In this document: piece after piece, positions 41,143-48,598 of the stretch
Layout of the letters: each line of letters opens with the position of its first letter
Numbering within the stretch: the first letter of the stretch is position 1
Source: Anaerolineae bacterium
GTDB taxonomy: Bacteria; Chloroflexota; Anaerolineae; 4572-78; J111
NCBI GenBank assembly: GCA_020433805.1
Contig: JAGRBZ010000006.1
Span: 1 to 64,000 of the forward strand
Reading direction: 5' to 3'
Length of the DNA stretch: 64,000 bases
Program-made: the position numbers and the translations under genes
Notes under the pieces: model-generated
The model's database searches: none
What the model saw: the letters and a program-made list of their open reading frames with translations, nothing else
What the model was told of the DNA's origin: nothing

Positions 41143-41180
41143 GGGGCCTCTCGTAGATAACGAGACGGCCTCTTTTTTTT
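41143..41180 (+). terminator. intrinsic terminator before the major capsid gene
   Basis: GGCCTCTCGT pairs with ACGAGA-c-GGCC (one bulge), then T8. It would reduce readthrough into capsid unless overridden. Confidence 0.82.
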
Positions 41181-41200
41181 AGGCATAAGGAGAAGTGATT

Positions 41201-42535
41201 ATGAGTTTCTTGCAAGCAAGAGAGTTGCGCGAAAAGCGGGCTAATGCGATTGCAAACGCGCGAAAACTCCTGGAGACGGCGGAGAAAGAGAACCGGGATC
41301 TGTCCCAAGAGGAGCAACAGCAGTGGGATGGCTACCACGATGAGGCCGCCAATCTAAAGGAGCGGGTTGATCGCATCGAGCGCCAGAACGGTCTGGATGA
41401 GGAGATGCGCTCCAGTCAGCGGCCGCCGGTACACGTGCAAAGTTCGGGCGATGTAGCGAACCTGCAAATAAACCCGGACGCGGTACGGGCGATGAGCGAT
41501 GCTGAGGTTATTCCAGAGGCGTTACACCGGGCGTTTGGGATTGAGGCAGATGAGGAGTCTGTCCTGAGACAAGAGCGGCAGTATCGCATTTTTCAGCGGG
41601 CTATGCCGGATTGGATAGCGCACGGTTTTCGCAATTATAGACCGGAGGAGCTGCGGGCGCTGCAGGCTGAGCTGGATATATCCGGCGGTTACCTGCGCCC
41701 GCCAGAGCAATTTATTAATGAACTGCTGAAGAATGTGGACGATATAACCTATATTCGGCAACTGGCGACCACGTTTACCGTGGTTAATGCGGATAGTCTG
41801 GGCGTGCCGACGTTGGAGAATGACCCGGCTGATGCCGACTGGACGGCCGAACTGGCGACCGGCAGCGAGGATAGCTCGATGAGTTTTGGTAAACGGTCGC
41901 TGCATCCGCATCCTTTGGCCAAGCGGATCAAGCTTTCCCGTAAATTAATGCGGGCCGTGCCAAATGCAGAAGCGTTGGTTCGGATGCGGTTGGCCTACAA
42001 ATTTGGGATCACCTATGAGAAGGCCGGTATGACCGGCAACGGCGCTCAGCAGCCGCTGGGTATTTTTGTGGCATCGAGCGATGGGATTAGCACCAGCCGC
42101 GATGTGAGCACCGGGAACACGACCACATCAATTAAAGTCGATGGGCTGAAGGAAGCAAAATACACATTAAAAATGCAGTATCGCAACCGGGCGCGGTGGA
42201 TGTTTCACCGAGACGGGATCAAACAGGTGGCCAAACTGAAGGATGGTGAGGGCCAGTATCTGTGGGCTGAGAGTGTGCGGGTGGGCGAACCTGATCGCTT
42301 GCTGGACCTGTCGGTGATGGAGAGTGAGTACGTGCCGAACACGTTTACGAGCGGGAACTATGTAGGTGCCCTGGGCGACTTCTCCTATTACTGGATTGTG
42401 GACGCGTTGACGCTTGAATTCCAGCTTTTGAATGAACTGTACGCTGAGACCAACCAGGTGGGTTTGATTGGACGGTTGGAGTCGGACGGGCAGCCGGTAT
42501 TGGAAGAGGCGTTTGTGCGGGTGAAGCTGGCGTAG
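41201..42535 (+). CDS. major capsid protein (HK97 fold)
   Basis: 444 residues from ATG with AAGGAG at 9 bases (an in-frame GTG 6 bases earlier is less likely). N-terminal coiled delta/scaffold region (about 1-110) ends near the expected protease cut, then the HK97 fold: FINELLKNVDDITYIRQLAT, KRIKLSRKLMRAVPNAE, GAQQPLGIF. Shell-forming; matured by the upstream protease. Confidence 0.93.
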   Translation: MSFLQARELREKRANAIANARKLLETAEKENRDLSQEEQQQWDGYHDEAANLKERVDRIERQNGLDEEMRSSQRPPVHVQSSGDVANLQINPDAVRAMSDAEVIPEALHRAFGIEADEESVLRQERQYRIFQRAMPDWIAHGFRNYRPEELRALQAELDISGGYLRPPEQFINELLKNVDDITYIRQLATTFTVVNADSLGVPTLENDPADADWTAELATGSEDSSMSFGKRSLHPHPLAKRIKLSRKLMRAVPNAEALVRMRLAYKFGITYEKAGMTGNGAQQPLGIFVASSDGISTSRDVSTGNTTTSIKVDGLKEAKYTLKMQYRNRARWMFHRDGIKQVAKLKDGEGQYLWAESVRVGEPDRLLDLSVMESEYVPNTFTSGNYVGALGDFSYYWIVDALTLEFQLLNELYAETNQVGLIGRLESDGQPVLEEAFVRVKLA

Positions 42536-42580
42536 GTTAGCAGTTAGCAGGCAGTAGTTAGATCTGAGGAGATATCCAAG

Positions 42581-43006
42581 ATGAATTTGAATAAAAACGT
42601 GAAGGTGATCAAGGTTTTGGCCGGGGCCAGTAGTGCCGGCACGACTTTGACCAGTAGCGCCGTTGACACCCAGGGTTTTGAGGGCGTGATGTTTGTAGGT
42701 TCGATTGCGACCGCTAATGCGGGCAATTTCGCCAAGGTGCAGCAGTCGAGGGATGACGGTTCGTCCGACGCCTATGCTGATCTAGAGGGGACCAAGTTGG
42801 TAACCGGTGACGATGCCGACTCTTTCCTGATCGACATTAATAAGCCTCGCGAACGGTACCTGAAATGTTTGGTGGTGCGCGGGGGTGCCGACACGGTAAC
42901 CGGTGACGTGTACGCCATCCTTTATGGACCGCGTAAAGCACCGACAACCCACGGCTCGACGATTGATGCTGAAACCCACGCCAGCCCGGCTGAAGGCACG
43001 GCGTAG
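42581..43006 (+). CDS. capsid decoration-like or head protein
   Basis: 141 residues, all-beta by eye (VKVIKVLAGASSAGTTLTSS, YLKCLVVRGGADTVTGDVYA), in the position of head-decoration genes after the capsid gene. AGGAG before ATG. No specific family claimed. Confidence 0.6.
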   Translation: MNLNKNVKVIKVLAGASSAGTTLTSSAVDTQGFEGVMFVGSIATANAGNFAKVQQSRDDGSSDAYADLEGTKLVTGDDADSFLIDINKPRERYLKCLVVRGGADTVTGDVYAILYGPRKAPTTHGSTIDAETHASPAEGTA

Positions 43007-43073
43007 ATAGAGATTTGAGATAGAGAGGGAGAGGTAACTCCTCCCCCCTCTCTGATCGAAACGAGGAGAACTT

Positions 43074-43376
43074 ATGTCTTACAACGCAGGTAATTATATG
43101 GAGCAGGGCGGAGACAAGCTGGTGATTGGGGGTGAGTTGCAGATTGCCAGTGGTGGCATGATCACGAATGCCGGAACACAGGCCAGCGCTATCGACGACA
43201 TTGCTCTGACTTACACCAGTAATGATCCCAGTATCACGCCCAACGGGGCGGTGACGATTGCCGATGGCGGCACGCCGACGGTAGACGAACTGCTTGAGTA
43301 TTGCGAGGAGCTACAGGCCAACCAGAACGCGATCCTTGCGGTACTGCGCGGTGCCGGCCTTATCCCCAGCAGTTAA
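43074..43376 (+). CDS. head fibre-like protein
   Basis: 100 residues. MEQGGDKLVIGGELQIASGG and the helical end EELQANQNAILAVLRGAG resemble short head-fibre (phi29 gp8.5-type) proteins that trimerise on capsids. A GAGAGGG/CCCTCTC hairpin lies in the gap upstream, without T-run. Confidence 0.6.
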   Translation: MSYNAGNYMEQGGDKLVIGGELQIASGGMITNAGTQASAIDDIALTYTSNDPSITPNGAVTIADGGTPTVDELLEYCEELQANQNAILAVLRGAGLIPSS

Positions 43377-43384
43377 GTGTTCTT

Positions 43385-43597
43385 ATGTGGATTAGATTTA
43401 TTAGACCGGCGACTGGCCCAGACGGTGTTTATCTGATAGGGACTAAGGTAGATCTGCCGAAGGATGTAGCGTTTGCGTATATCGGTGCAGGCGCGGCTGT
43501 AGTGCTCCTGCCGAAGGAGGCTCCGGAGACAGCGGCAATTGAGCCTTCGGAAGCGACTGTAATACCGTCCGGGCGAAAAAAGAAACGAGGTGGATAA
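43385..43597 (+). CDS. small phage structural protein
   Basis: 70 residues (MWIRFIRPATGPDGVY...), beta start and a basic RKKKRGG end. Within the head-connector block; overlaps the next start. Unknown role. Confidence 0.6.
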   Translation: MWIRFIRPATGPDGVYLIGTKVDLPKDVAFAYIGAGAAVVLLPKEAPETAAIEPSEATVIPSGRKKKRGG

Positions 43598-43914
43598 TGC
43601 CGAGCCTTAATGCACCAAGCGCCTATGCGCTGAAGGGGAATACGATTAGTAGTACGGCGCTGGTGATCTCTGATGGGTCCTGGAGCTGGGGAGCGACTGA
43701 TTTAGCCGAGGCGGACCGGGCGATTGTGGCATGTAATAGCAATGGTGTGGTAGTGACCTTTGAAGGGACAGCCCCGACATCGACCCTGGGGGTGCCGTTG
43801 GCGGCCGGGGATCACCTGATAGTAGAGGGTAACGACAACATCCAGGCTCTCAAGCTTATCCGCTCCGGAGGGAGCGACGCGGCGGTATCTGTGCAACTGG
43901 AGAAATATTCGTGA
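43597..43914 (+). CDS. phage structural protein, unknown
   Basis: 105 residues, beta-rich small domain (GDHLIVEGNDNIQALKLIRS). Similar pattern to small head proteins that follow decoration genes; no family assigned. Confidence 0.6.
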   Translation: MPSLNAPSAYALKGNTISSTALVISDGSWSWGATDLAEADRAIVACNSNGVVVTFEGTAPTSTLGVPLAAGDHLIVEGNDNIQALKLIRSGGSDAAVSVQLEKYS

Positions 43915-44483
43915 TTTTGAAGCGAACGGTTGAGCCTGCGGCGGAGCCGCTTAGTGTAAGTGCGCTCAAGAACCATTTACGGGTTGACCTGTCGGATGAT
44001 GATGAGTTAATTGCGGCTTACCTGGAGGCGGCGAGGGACTACGTTGAAAAAACGACACGGCGCTCGCTGGTTACTCAGACATGGCGTTTGTCTCTGGATG
44101 GTTGGCCGGCGTGCGACGAGATCATTTTGCCGAGGCCGCCGCTACAAAGCGTAACGTCGATTGTTTATTATGACAGCGAGGGGGCCAGCAACACGCTGGC
44201 TAGTAGCGCTTACGATGTAGACATCGACAGCGAGCCGGGCCGGGTTGTGCTGAAGCATGGCGAGTCGTGGCCATCGACAACGCTGCGCCCGATGAATCCG
44301 GTGCAGGTGACATACGTTGCCGGGTACGGTCTGGCGGCCGACGTGCCGAGCTACCTGGTGCATCTGATCAGGTTGCTGGTTAGCCATTGGTATGAGAACC
44401 GGGAACCGGTTGTTGTGGGGTCGATTGTGGGAAATATACCCCTGGCGGTGGATAGTTTGATTTGGTTGAACCGGAGCTATTGA
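43911..44483 (+). CDS. head-tail connector (gp6-like)
   Basis: 190 residues. Helical N-terminal part LSVSALKNHLRVDLSDDDEL and YLEAARDYVEKTTRRSL are the gp6/gp8-type head-tail connector signature; a beta insertion (residues 85-140) and VHLIRLLVSHWYENRE follow. Forms the ring under the portal. The late operon is interrupted here by a reverse-strand block. Confidence 0.88.
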   Translation: MILKRTVEPAAEPLSVSALKNHLRVDLSDDDELIAAYLEAARDYVEKTTRRSLVTQTWRLSLDGWPACDEIILPRPPLQSVTSIVYYDSEGASNTLASSAYDVDIDSEPGRVVLKHGESWPSTTLRPMNPVQVTYVAGYGLAADVPSYLVHLIRLLVSHWYENREPVVVGSIVGNIPLAVDSLIWLNRSY

Positions 44484-44591
44484 TTGTCTGGGGTTTGTAG
44501 AGTTTTTTGGCGCTGGCCAGCGCTGAGCTGGTCGCCGATCTGTTACCCGGGTAGCGAAATATCTTGACAGATGTTTGACAGAGTGGCAAAG

Positions 44592-44620
44592 AAGAGGGAC
44601 AGGCCGGAGCCTATCCCTCT
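44592..44620 (-). terminator. terminator of the reverse accessory unit
   Basis: AGAGGGA-t-AGGC/GCCT-g-TCCCTCT with TCTTCTTTG after it on the reverse strand. TTTGACAGAG at 44574-44583 is a diverged relative of the late box. Confidence 0.6.
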
Positions 44621-44629
44621 GGGTGTGGA

Positions 44630-44989
44630 CTAGTTACCGTTGGGGGCGAAGGCGTGTTGCGACAACTCTTTGAGATAGGTTGTGAGCTGCTCTTCGCCGA
44701 GGTGGCGGGTGATGAACAGGAGGGCCAGAGAGGAAAGCTGCGGGCATTGCAGGGCGAACTGTTTACACTGCTGCATTTCTTCGGCCAGGGCCTGGACCTG
44801 CTCTTTGGTAAGGGTGACGCTGACGGTTGCGGACGGGCCGGTGATCTGGGTCAGATATTCGAGGCGGCGTTTTGTGGCGGCCAGGGAACGCTCAAGGGAG
44901 GGGATGTCGGAGTTGAGTAGGAATTCTATTTCTTCCTGGAGTAGGTTGGTTTGTTGGGGGGATAGTTTGTTGGTTGGTTGGGCGCTCAT
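44630..44989 (-). CDS. unknown accessory (moron) protein
   Basis: 119 residues from MSAQPTNKLSPQQ; upstream reading frame is ignored because the previous gene ends there (ATGA overlap). Helical throughout, with QALAEEMQQCKQFALQC in the centre. Second gene behind the structured leader. Function unknown. Confidence 0.6.
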   Translation of the reverse strand: MSAQPTNKLSPQQTNLLQEEIEFLLNSDIPSLERSLAATKRRLEYLTQITGPSATVSVTLTKEQVQALAEEMQQCKQFALQCPQLSSLALLFITRHLGEEQLTTYLKELSQHAFAPNGN

Positions 44990-45186
44990 CGGTTCATCGC
45001 CTCCAGTTCGGCCTTGCGGTAGCGTTTGAGGCGGTGGGTTAGTTCGATAGCGTGGCTGTAGTGGAAGAGGATGAATTCGATCATCGTGTCGATCTCGCCC
45101 CGGAGGGTGGGTAGATCGGTGGGGATAGGGTCTTCTTCTTGGGCCTGGGCCTCGTGACTGCTGGGTTGGTTCGCTTGTTCGTTCAT
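44986..45186 (-). CDS. unknown accessory protein controlled by a structured leader
   Basis: 66 residues (MNEQANQPSSHEAQAQEEDP..., then RLKRYRKAELEAMNR). Acidic, Gln-rich start and helical basic end. The ribosome binding site AAAGGAG overlaps GGAGCTGCG, which is complementary to the upstream leader, so translation may be switchable. Likely expressed from the prophage. Confidence 0.6.
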   Translation of the reverse strand: MNEQANQPSSHEAQAQEEDPIPTDLPTLRGEIDTMIEFILFHYSHAIELTHRLKRYRKAELEAMNR

Positions 45187-45361
45187 AGGATCGCAGCTCC
45201 TTTAACTGTAAACACAAAACCCTGTGAGGGGGTTGCCATGCTTGGAGCTGCGAACTCAGAAGCAGACGTGCCCCCCACAGGGTTTTGCACACCAATTTTA
45301 TATTGATTTGTGCGGGCAACAAAAAACGCCTGCCCTTATTCTGAGTTCGCAGCTCAATATG
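45187..45361 (-). ncRNA. structured 5' leader, riboswitch-like
   Basis: Read on the reverse strand from a start near 45361: arm B (GAGCTGCGAACTCAGAA, 45355-45339), a GGGCA/TGCCC hairpin, arm A' (CAAAACCCTGTGGGGGG, 45287-45271), arm B' (perfect complement of B, 45261-45245), arm A (CCCCCTCACAGGGTTTTG, 45232-45215), then AAAGGAGCTGCG (45203-45192), which is complementary to the end of B'. A/A' and B/B' interleave, so they form a pseudoknot or alternatives. B' can pair either with B or with the ribosome binding site. Confidence 0.7.
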
Positions 45362-45366
45362 CGTTC

Positions 45367-45395
45367 AGTGTATCACAGGGTGGGGGCGGTGTCAA
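45367..45395 (-). promoter_or_regulatory. accessory promoter of the leader transcript
   Basis: Reverse strand TTGACA (45395-45390), 17 bp, TACACT (45372-45367); AT-rich ATAAAATAACAATA lies upstream like an UP element. Consensus spacing is perfect. Confidence 0.8.
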
Positions 45396-45437
45396 TAGGG
45401 TATTGTTATTTTATTGGGAGGTAGTAGGGGGTAGGGA

Positions 45438-45644
45438 TTACTTTTGAAGGTCTTTGAGGGAAAGACCGAGTTCCTTGAGGATTTTGTGGAGGGTGCCGTT
45501 GGGAATTTCTCGATTGCGATGGTGAGGGACAGAGGTATAGAGATCGGTCGCGGGATTGTACCAGTATTCGTGACTGCCTTTTCCTTGACGATGGAATTGG
45601 CAACCCAGGCGACGCAGCTTCTTTACTAACTCGCTATAGCGCAT
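45438..45644 (-). CDS. hicA: HicA-type mRNA interferase toxin
   Basis: 68 residues. dsRBD-like fold with the catalytic His in KGSHEYW and family tail VPHHRNREIPNGTLHKILKELGLS. Start overlaps the HicB stop (TAATG). Cleaves mRNA when free of HicB. Located in the reverse block inside the late operon. Confidence 0.92.
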   Translation of the reverse strand: MRYSELVKKLRRLGCQFHRQGKGSHEYWYNPATDLYTSVPHHRNREIPNGTLHKILKELGLSLKDLQK

Positions 45645-45883
45645 TAGGCGGGGACGAGGATAGACAAGGATAGTTTGTCGATGTTTTCTTCCAGTTCCGG
45701 GGGGAGCGGCTTGCCGGCATCTTTGTAGATTTGGATGAGTTCTTGGGCGACGATGGGGGCTTCGCGGTAAACCTCTTCGATAGTAAGGCCATCGACAACG
45801 AGACCGGGGAGCAACGGAGATGTCGCCACATAGCCAGTTTCGGTACGCTCTATTTCGATGGGTAGATTAAATACATTACTCAT
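45644..45883 (-). CDS. hicB: HicB-type antitoxin
   Basis: 79 residues. Partial RNase H-like HicB fold (IEIERTETGYVATSPLLPGLVVDG, shortened here, then GLTIEEVYREAPIVAQELI). AAAGGAG precedes the start. It lacks a clear C-terminal DNA-binding domain, so regulation may rest with the gene upstream. Confidence 0.88.
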   Translation of the reverse strand: MSNVFNLPIEIERTETGYVATSPLLPGLVVDGLTIEEVYREAPIVAQELIQIYKDAGKPLPPELEENIDKLSLSILVPA

Positions 45884-46148
45884 TCGAGATCTCCTTTATT
45901 AGGTCATCGGCGGTGCCGCGCTTGACTTGGCCGGTTTTGTAGGCGTGTCGAGACTCGGCTACGACTTGTTCCCAGGGGATGAGTTCGTCATCTTCTTGGC
46001 GGGCTTGGGCCATCTCTTCGGCGTCTTCTAGGTCTTCGAGGAGCGTTAATAGTTGTTCCCAGAGAGGCCAGTCGAGTAGGACGGCTTCTTTGTTACCGTC
46101 GGCATCGATTAGGATTTTGGCCGAGGTAATTAGTTCGGTGATGCTCAT
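45876..46148 (-). CDS. antitoxin-like third gene of the HicBA unit
   Basis: 90 residues from MSITELITSAKI; overlaps HicB by 8 bases. SAKILIDADGNKEAVLLDWP resembles the start of Phd/YefM-type or related antitoxins, followed by an acidic helical tail (EDAEEMAQARQEDDEL). First gene of the operon; may supply the DNA-binding activity, or be a relict of another pair. Confidence 0.6.
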   Translation of the reverse strand: MSITELITSAKILIDADGNKEAVLLDWPLWEQLLTLLEDLEDAEEMAQARQEDDELIPWEQVVAESRHAYKTGQVKRGTADDLIKEISNE

Positions 46149-46177
46149 CTTGGATCTCCTTTGCTTAGGTGATAGAC

Positions 46178-46207
46178 ATGATACCACGCGGCAGGACGGG
46201 GTGTCAA
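46178..46207 (-). promoter_or_regulatory. promoter of the HicBA-type operon
   Basis: Reverse strand TTGACA, 18 bp, TATCAT; nearly the same 30 bp as at 27637-27666. The AT tract CATAAAATAACAATA is upstream. Spacer includes the part-palindrome ACCGCGTGGT-like CCGCGTGG, a candidate operator. Confidence 0.75.
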
Positions 46208-46235
46208 TAATTTATTGTTATTTTATGGGTGGATT

Positions 46236-46568
46236 ATGAGAGCCGGAAAGCTACGGCATCGGGTGGTGATACAGCAGAATACGCCGACGCGGGATACGGA
46301 TGGGGCTGAGCTTGAGAGCTGGTCTACGGTGGCTACAGTGTGGGCGGCGGTGATCCCGTTGAGTGGGCGGGAGCAGTTTATTAATGCTGAGGACCAGACG
46401 GTGGCGCTGTCGTCGACGCGGATTGAGATGCGGTATCGGAGCGGTCTGACGACCCGGATGCGGGTGACGTGGAGTGGGCATACGTATGACATCCAGCGGA
46501 TTGTTGAGGTGAACACGCGACAGCGGGAGCTACATTTGCTGTGCGAGGAGGTTAACGCCGATGAGTAA
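46236..46568 (+). CDS. head-tail adaptor (stopper)
   Basis: 110 residues from MRAGKLRHRVVIQQ, the classical start of the SPP1 gp16/HK97 gp7-like head closure family; WAAVIPLSGREQFINAE and RYRSGLTTRMRVTWSG complete the beta barrel. Resumes the late operon after the reverse block. Confidence 0.88.
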   Translation: MRAGKLRHRVVIQQNTPTRDTDGAELESWSTVATVWAAVIPLSGREQFINAEDQTVALSSTRIEMRYRSGLTTRMRVTWSGHTYDIQRIVEVNTRQRELHLLCEEVNADE

Positions 46569-47019
46569 TAAGTTTTCCTTCACTATTGAGGGTGGTAGCG
46601 AGCTGGCGGCCAAGCTGAAGGCGATGGGTAAGGAAGCTGACCGGGTGCTGCTCGATGCGGTAACGGCCGGGGCGGATGTAATGCAGCGGGCAGCGGCGGC
46701 GAATGCCAGCCAGATTAGTAGCGATTTAAGTGCCGGGGTGGTTGTTAAGACGAGCCGGGAAGAGGACGGCAGCGTAGAGCTTGCGGTTGGTCCGGACCCG
46801 GAGCGATTTTGGGGGCTGTTCTGGGAGTTTGGCGCGGATAGCCACAGCATCGATCCGAAGACGGCTAAGGCTTTGCAATTTGTGAACGGCGAGTTTGCGG
46901 CGCGGGTGAAGGATCACCCCGGCATACCGGAGACGCCCTGGTTGACGCCGGCGTTTGAAGAGAAGAAAGAGGTGGCGCAGGAGGCGATAGCTGAAGCGCT
47001 GCGGAAGGCACTGCTGTGA
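46561..47019 (+). CDS. HK97 gp10-like neck protein
   Basis: 152 residues. GGSELAAKLKAMGKEADRVL and GPDPERFWGLFWEFGADSHSIDPK, then ETPWLTPAFEEKKEVAQ, are typical of the HK97-gp10/tail-completion family. Overlaps both neighbours. Confidence 0.88.
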   Translation: MSNKFSFTIEGGSELAAKLKAMGKEADRVLLDAVTAGADVMQRAAAANASQISSDLSAGVVVKTSREEDGSVELAVGPDPERFWGLFWEFGADSHSIDPKTAKALQFVNGEFAARVKDHPGIPETPWLTPAFEEKKEVAQEAIAEALRKALL

Positions 47020-47411
47020 GCACGATTGAAGAGGGGCTGTACATCTGGGCGACGGGCAACGGGACGATTAGTACTCTGATTTCGACGCGGTTTTATCCGG
47101 ACGTGCTGCCCCAAAAGCCAACACTGCCGGCGGTGGTTTATCGCCGGGTGGGAAGCGAGATCGAGATGGCGCACGATGGGCCGCTGGATCTGGAGTATGC
47201 CCGCTTTCGGTTTCATTGTTATGGCTCGACGCCCAAAATAGCGCGGTCGGTAGCAGGCGCTATCAAGAGTGAGTTAAACGGCCTGCGGGCCACTATTGGA
47301 TTGGTGGCTCTACACGGGGCGTTTTTTATTACGCAACAGAGTGACTTTGAAGACGTGACCGGTGTGAGCCGGAGCATTGTGGACTTTAATTTGGTTTTTA
47401 AAACATCATAG
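47016..47411 (+). CDS. tail terminator/completion protein (DUF3168-like)
   Basis: 131 residues. LYIWATGNGTISTLISTRFY and KPTLPAVVYRRVG, then DLEYARFRFHCYG, match the tail completion family. Caps the tail tube for joining to the head. Confidence 0.85.
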   Translation: MSTIEEGLYIWATGNGTISTLISTRFYPDVLPQKPTLPAVVYRRVGSEIEMAHDGPLDLEYARFRFHCYGSTPKIARSVAGAIKSELNGLRATIGLVALHGAFFITQQSDFEDVTGVSRSIVDFNLVFKTS

Positions 47412-47420
47412 GAGGTTGTG

Positions 47421-47858
47421 ATGGCAGATGGTGGATTTGGAGTAACGTTTAGTATTGGCGATGGAGCGCTCAGCACCACGCCCACCTACACGGCGATTGC
47501 ATCGGTGAAGACGTTCAACGGGGTTGAGATTGCCAGCGTGATGAGTGAGACAACGGCTCACGATTCGGCGGCCGGCTATCGGGAGTTTGTGCCGAGCGGG
47601 TTATTTGAGGTGAGTGACATTGAGCTGGGGCTGGCGTTCGATATCAGCGAGGGGACGCACGCCAATAGCAGCGGTGGGGTGACGCACGCGCTGCTGAATA
47701 AAACATTGCTGGCGTACAAGATCGAGCTACCCGATTCGGGGGGGACGAACTGGGTGTTTGATGCCTACATCAACAAGATTAAGTGGGACTCTCCTAAAGA
47801 GGAACACATTATGGCCAACGTAACTTTGAAGGTTACCGGGCAGCCAACGCTGAGCTAG
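47421..47858 (+). CDS. major tail tube protein
   Basis: 145 residues from ATG with AGGAGG 5-9 bases upstream (an in-frame GTG sits just before it). Beta-rich: FNGVEIASVMSETTAHDSAA, GYREFVPSGLFEVSDIEL; C-terminal ANVTLKVTGQPTLS is typical of tail tube subunits. Directly before the chaperones. Confidence 0.85.
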   Translation: MADGGFGVTFSIGDGALSTTPTYTAIASVKTFNGVEIASVMSETTAHDSAAGYREFVPSGLFEVSDIELGLAFDISEGTHANSSGGVTHALLNKTLLAYKIELPDSGGTNWVFDAYINKIKWDSPKEEHIMANVTLKVTGQPTLS

Positions 47859-47867
47859 GAGGCTAAT

Positions 47868-48236
47868 TTGAGCTTATTAACACGTGATCAAATTCTGTCC
47901 GCTCCGGACGCATCGACCGTTTATGAAGATGTGCCGGTACCTGAGTGGGGCGGTGAGGTGCGAGTGAAGGCGTTGAGCGGAATAGAGCGCGATGCGTTCG
48001 AATCGAGTGTTACCAGCTTCGCCGGCAAAAAAGTACGCCTCTCGATGGACAATGTCCGGGCGCGATTGGTGGCAACTACTCTGATCGACGAAAAGGGGCA
48101 GCCCGTACTGAAGCCAAGTGATGTAACGGCTCTGGGCGAGAAGAGCGCGGTGGCCCTAGACCGAGTTTTTAGTGTGGCCCGACGCTTGGCCGGATTGGGT
48201 AGCAACGAGCTGGCGCAGATGACGGAAAATTTGTAG
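47868..48236 (+). CDS. tail assembly chaperone (gpG-like)
   Basis: 122 residues beginning at TTG after AGGAGG. LLTRDQILSAPD, VPVPEWGGEVRVKALSGIER and RARLVATTLIDEKGQPVL are the pattern of the first tail chaperone in many siphoviruses. The zero-frame stop follows the slippery heptamer AAATTTG at once; a fraction of ribosomes should move into the next frame. Confidence 0.88.
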   Translation: MSLLTRDQILSAPDASTVYEDVPVPEWGGEVRVKALSGIERDAFESSVTSFAGKKVRLSMDNVRARLVATTLIDEKGQPVLKPSDVTALGEKSAVALDRVFSVARRLAGLGSNELAQMTENL

Positions 48237-48273
48237 CACGCCCAGAGCGCCAATTTTATTTTTTGTTGGCGCT
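48227..48273 (+). promoter_or_regulatory. -1 programmed frameshift site
   Basis: Heptamer A-AAT-TTG (48227-48233) directly before TAG (48234-48236), then a hairpin AGCGCCAA/TTGGCGCT (48246-48273) 12 bases downstream. After a -1 shift the reading goes KFVARPERQ and enters the next ORF without a stop. Confidence 0.88.
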
Positions 48274-48598
48274 TGAGATGGGCTGCACCGTGGACGAATT
48301 GCTGCGGCGGATATCGAGCCGGGAGCTGACCGAGTGGATGGCCTACTACGGACTCAATCCGTTTGGAGACAAGCGAGGTGACATCCAGGCCGCGATTATC
48401 TCCCGAACGATGGCGGAGATACACCGCAGTAGTAAAAAACGTCCGGAGCCGTATCGGTTGGATGAGTTTATGCTGTCGTTTGGCGGAGAGCAGCAGGATC
48501 GCCGGGATGTGGTTGAGGTTGATGAGCTATCGCCGGCCGCTCAGCGGGCGTGGTTGGAAATGTTAAATGCGACGTTTGGCGGCAAGGATCTGAGATAA
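48233..48598 (+). CDS. tail assembly chaperone frameshift extension (gpGT-like)
   Basis: About 121 residues, made as a fusion with the upstream chaperone. ERQFYFLLALEMGCTVDELL and SSRELTEWMAYYGLNPFG are typical of the DUF4035-like second chaperone. No ribosome binding site of its own at the nominal ATG (48263). Stop overlaps the tape measure ATG. Confidence 0.82.
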   Translation, partial: VARPERQFYFLLALEMGCTVDELLRRISSRELTEWMAYYGLNPFGDKRGDIQAAIISRTMAEIHRSSKKRPEPYRLDEFMLSFGGEQQDRRDVVEVDELSPAAQRAWLEMLNATFGGKDLR

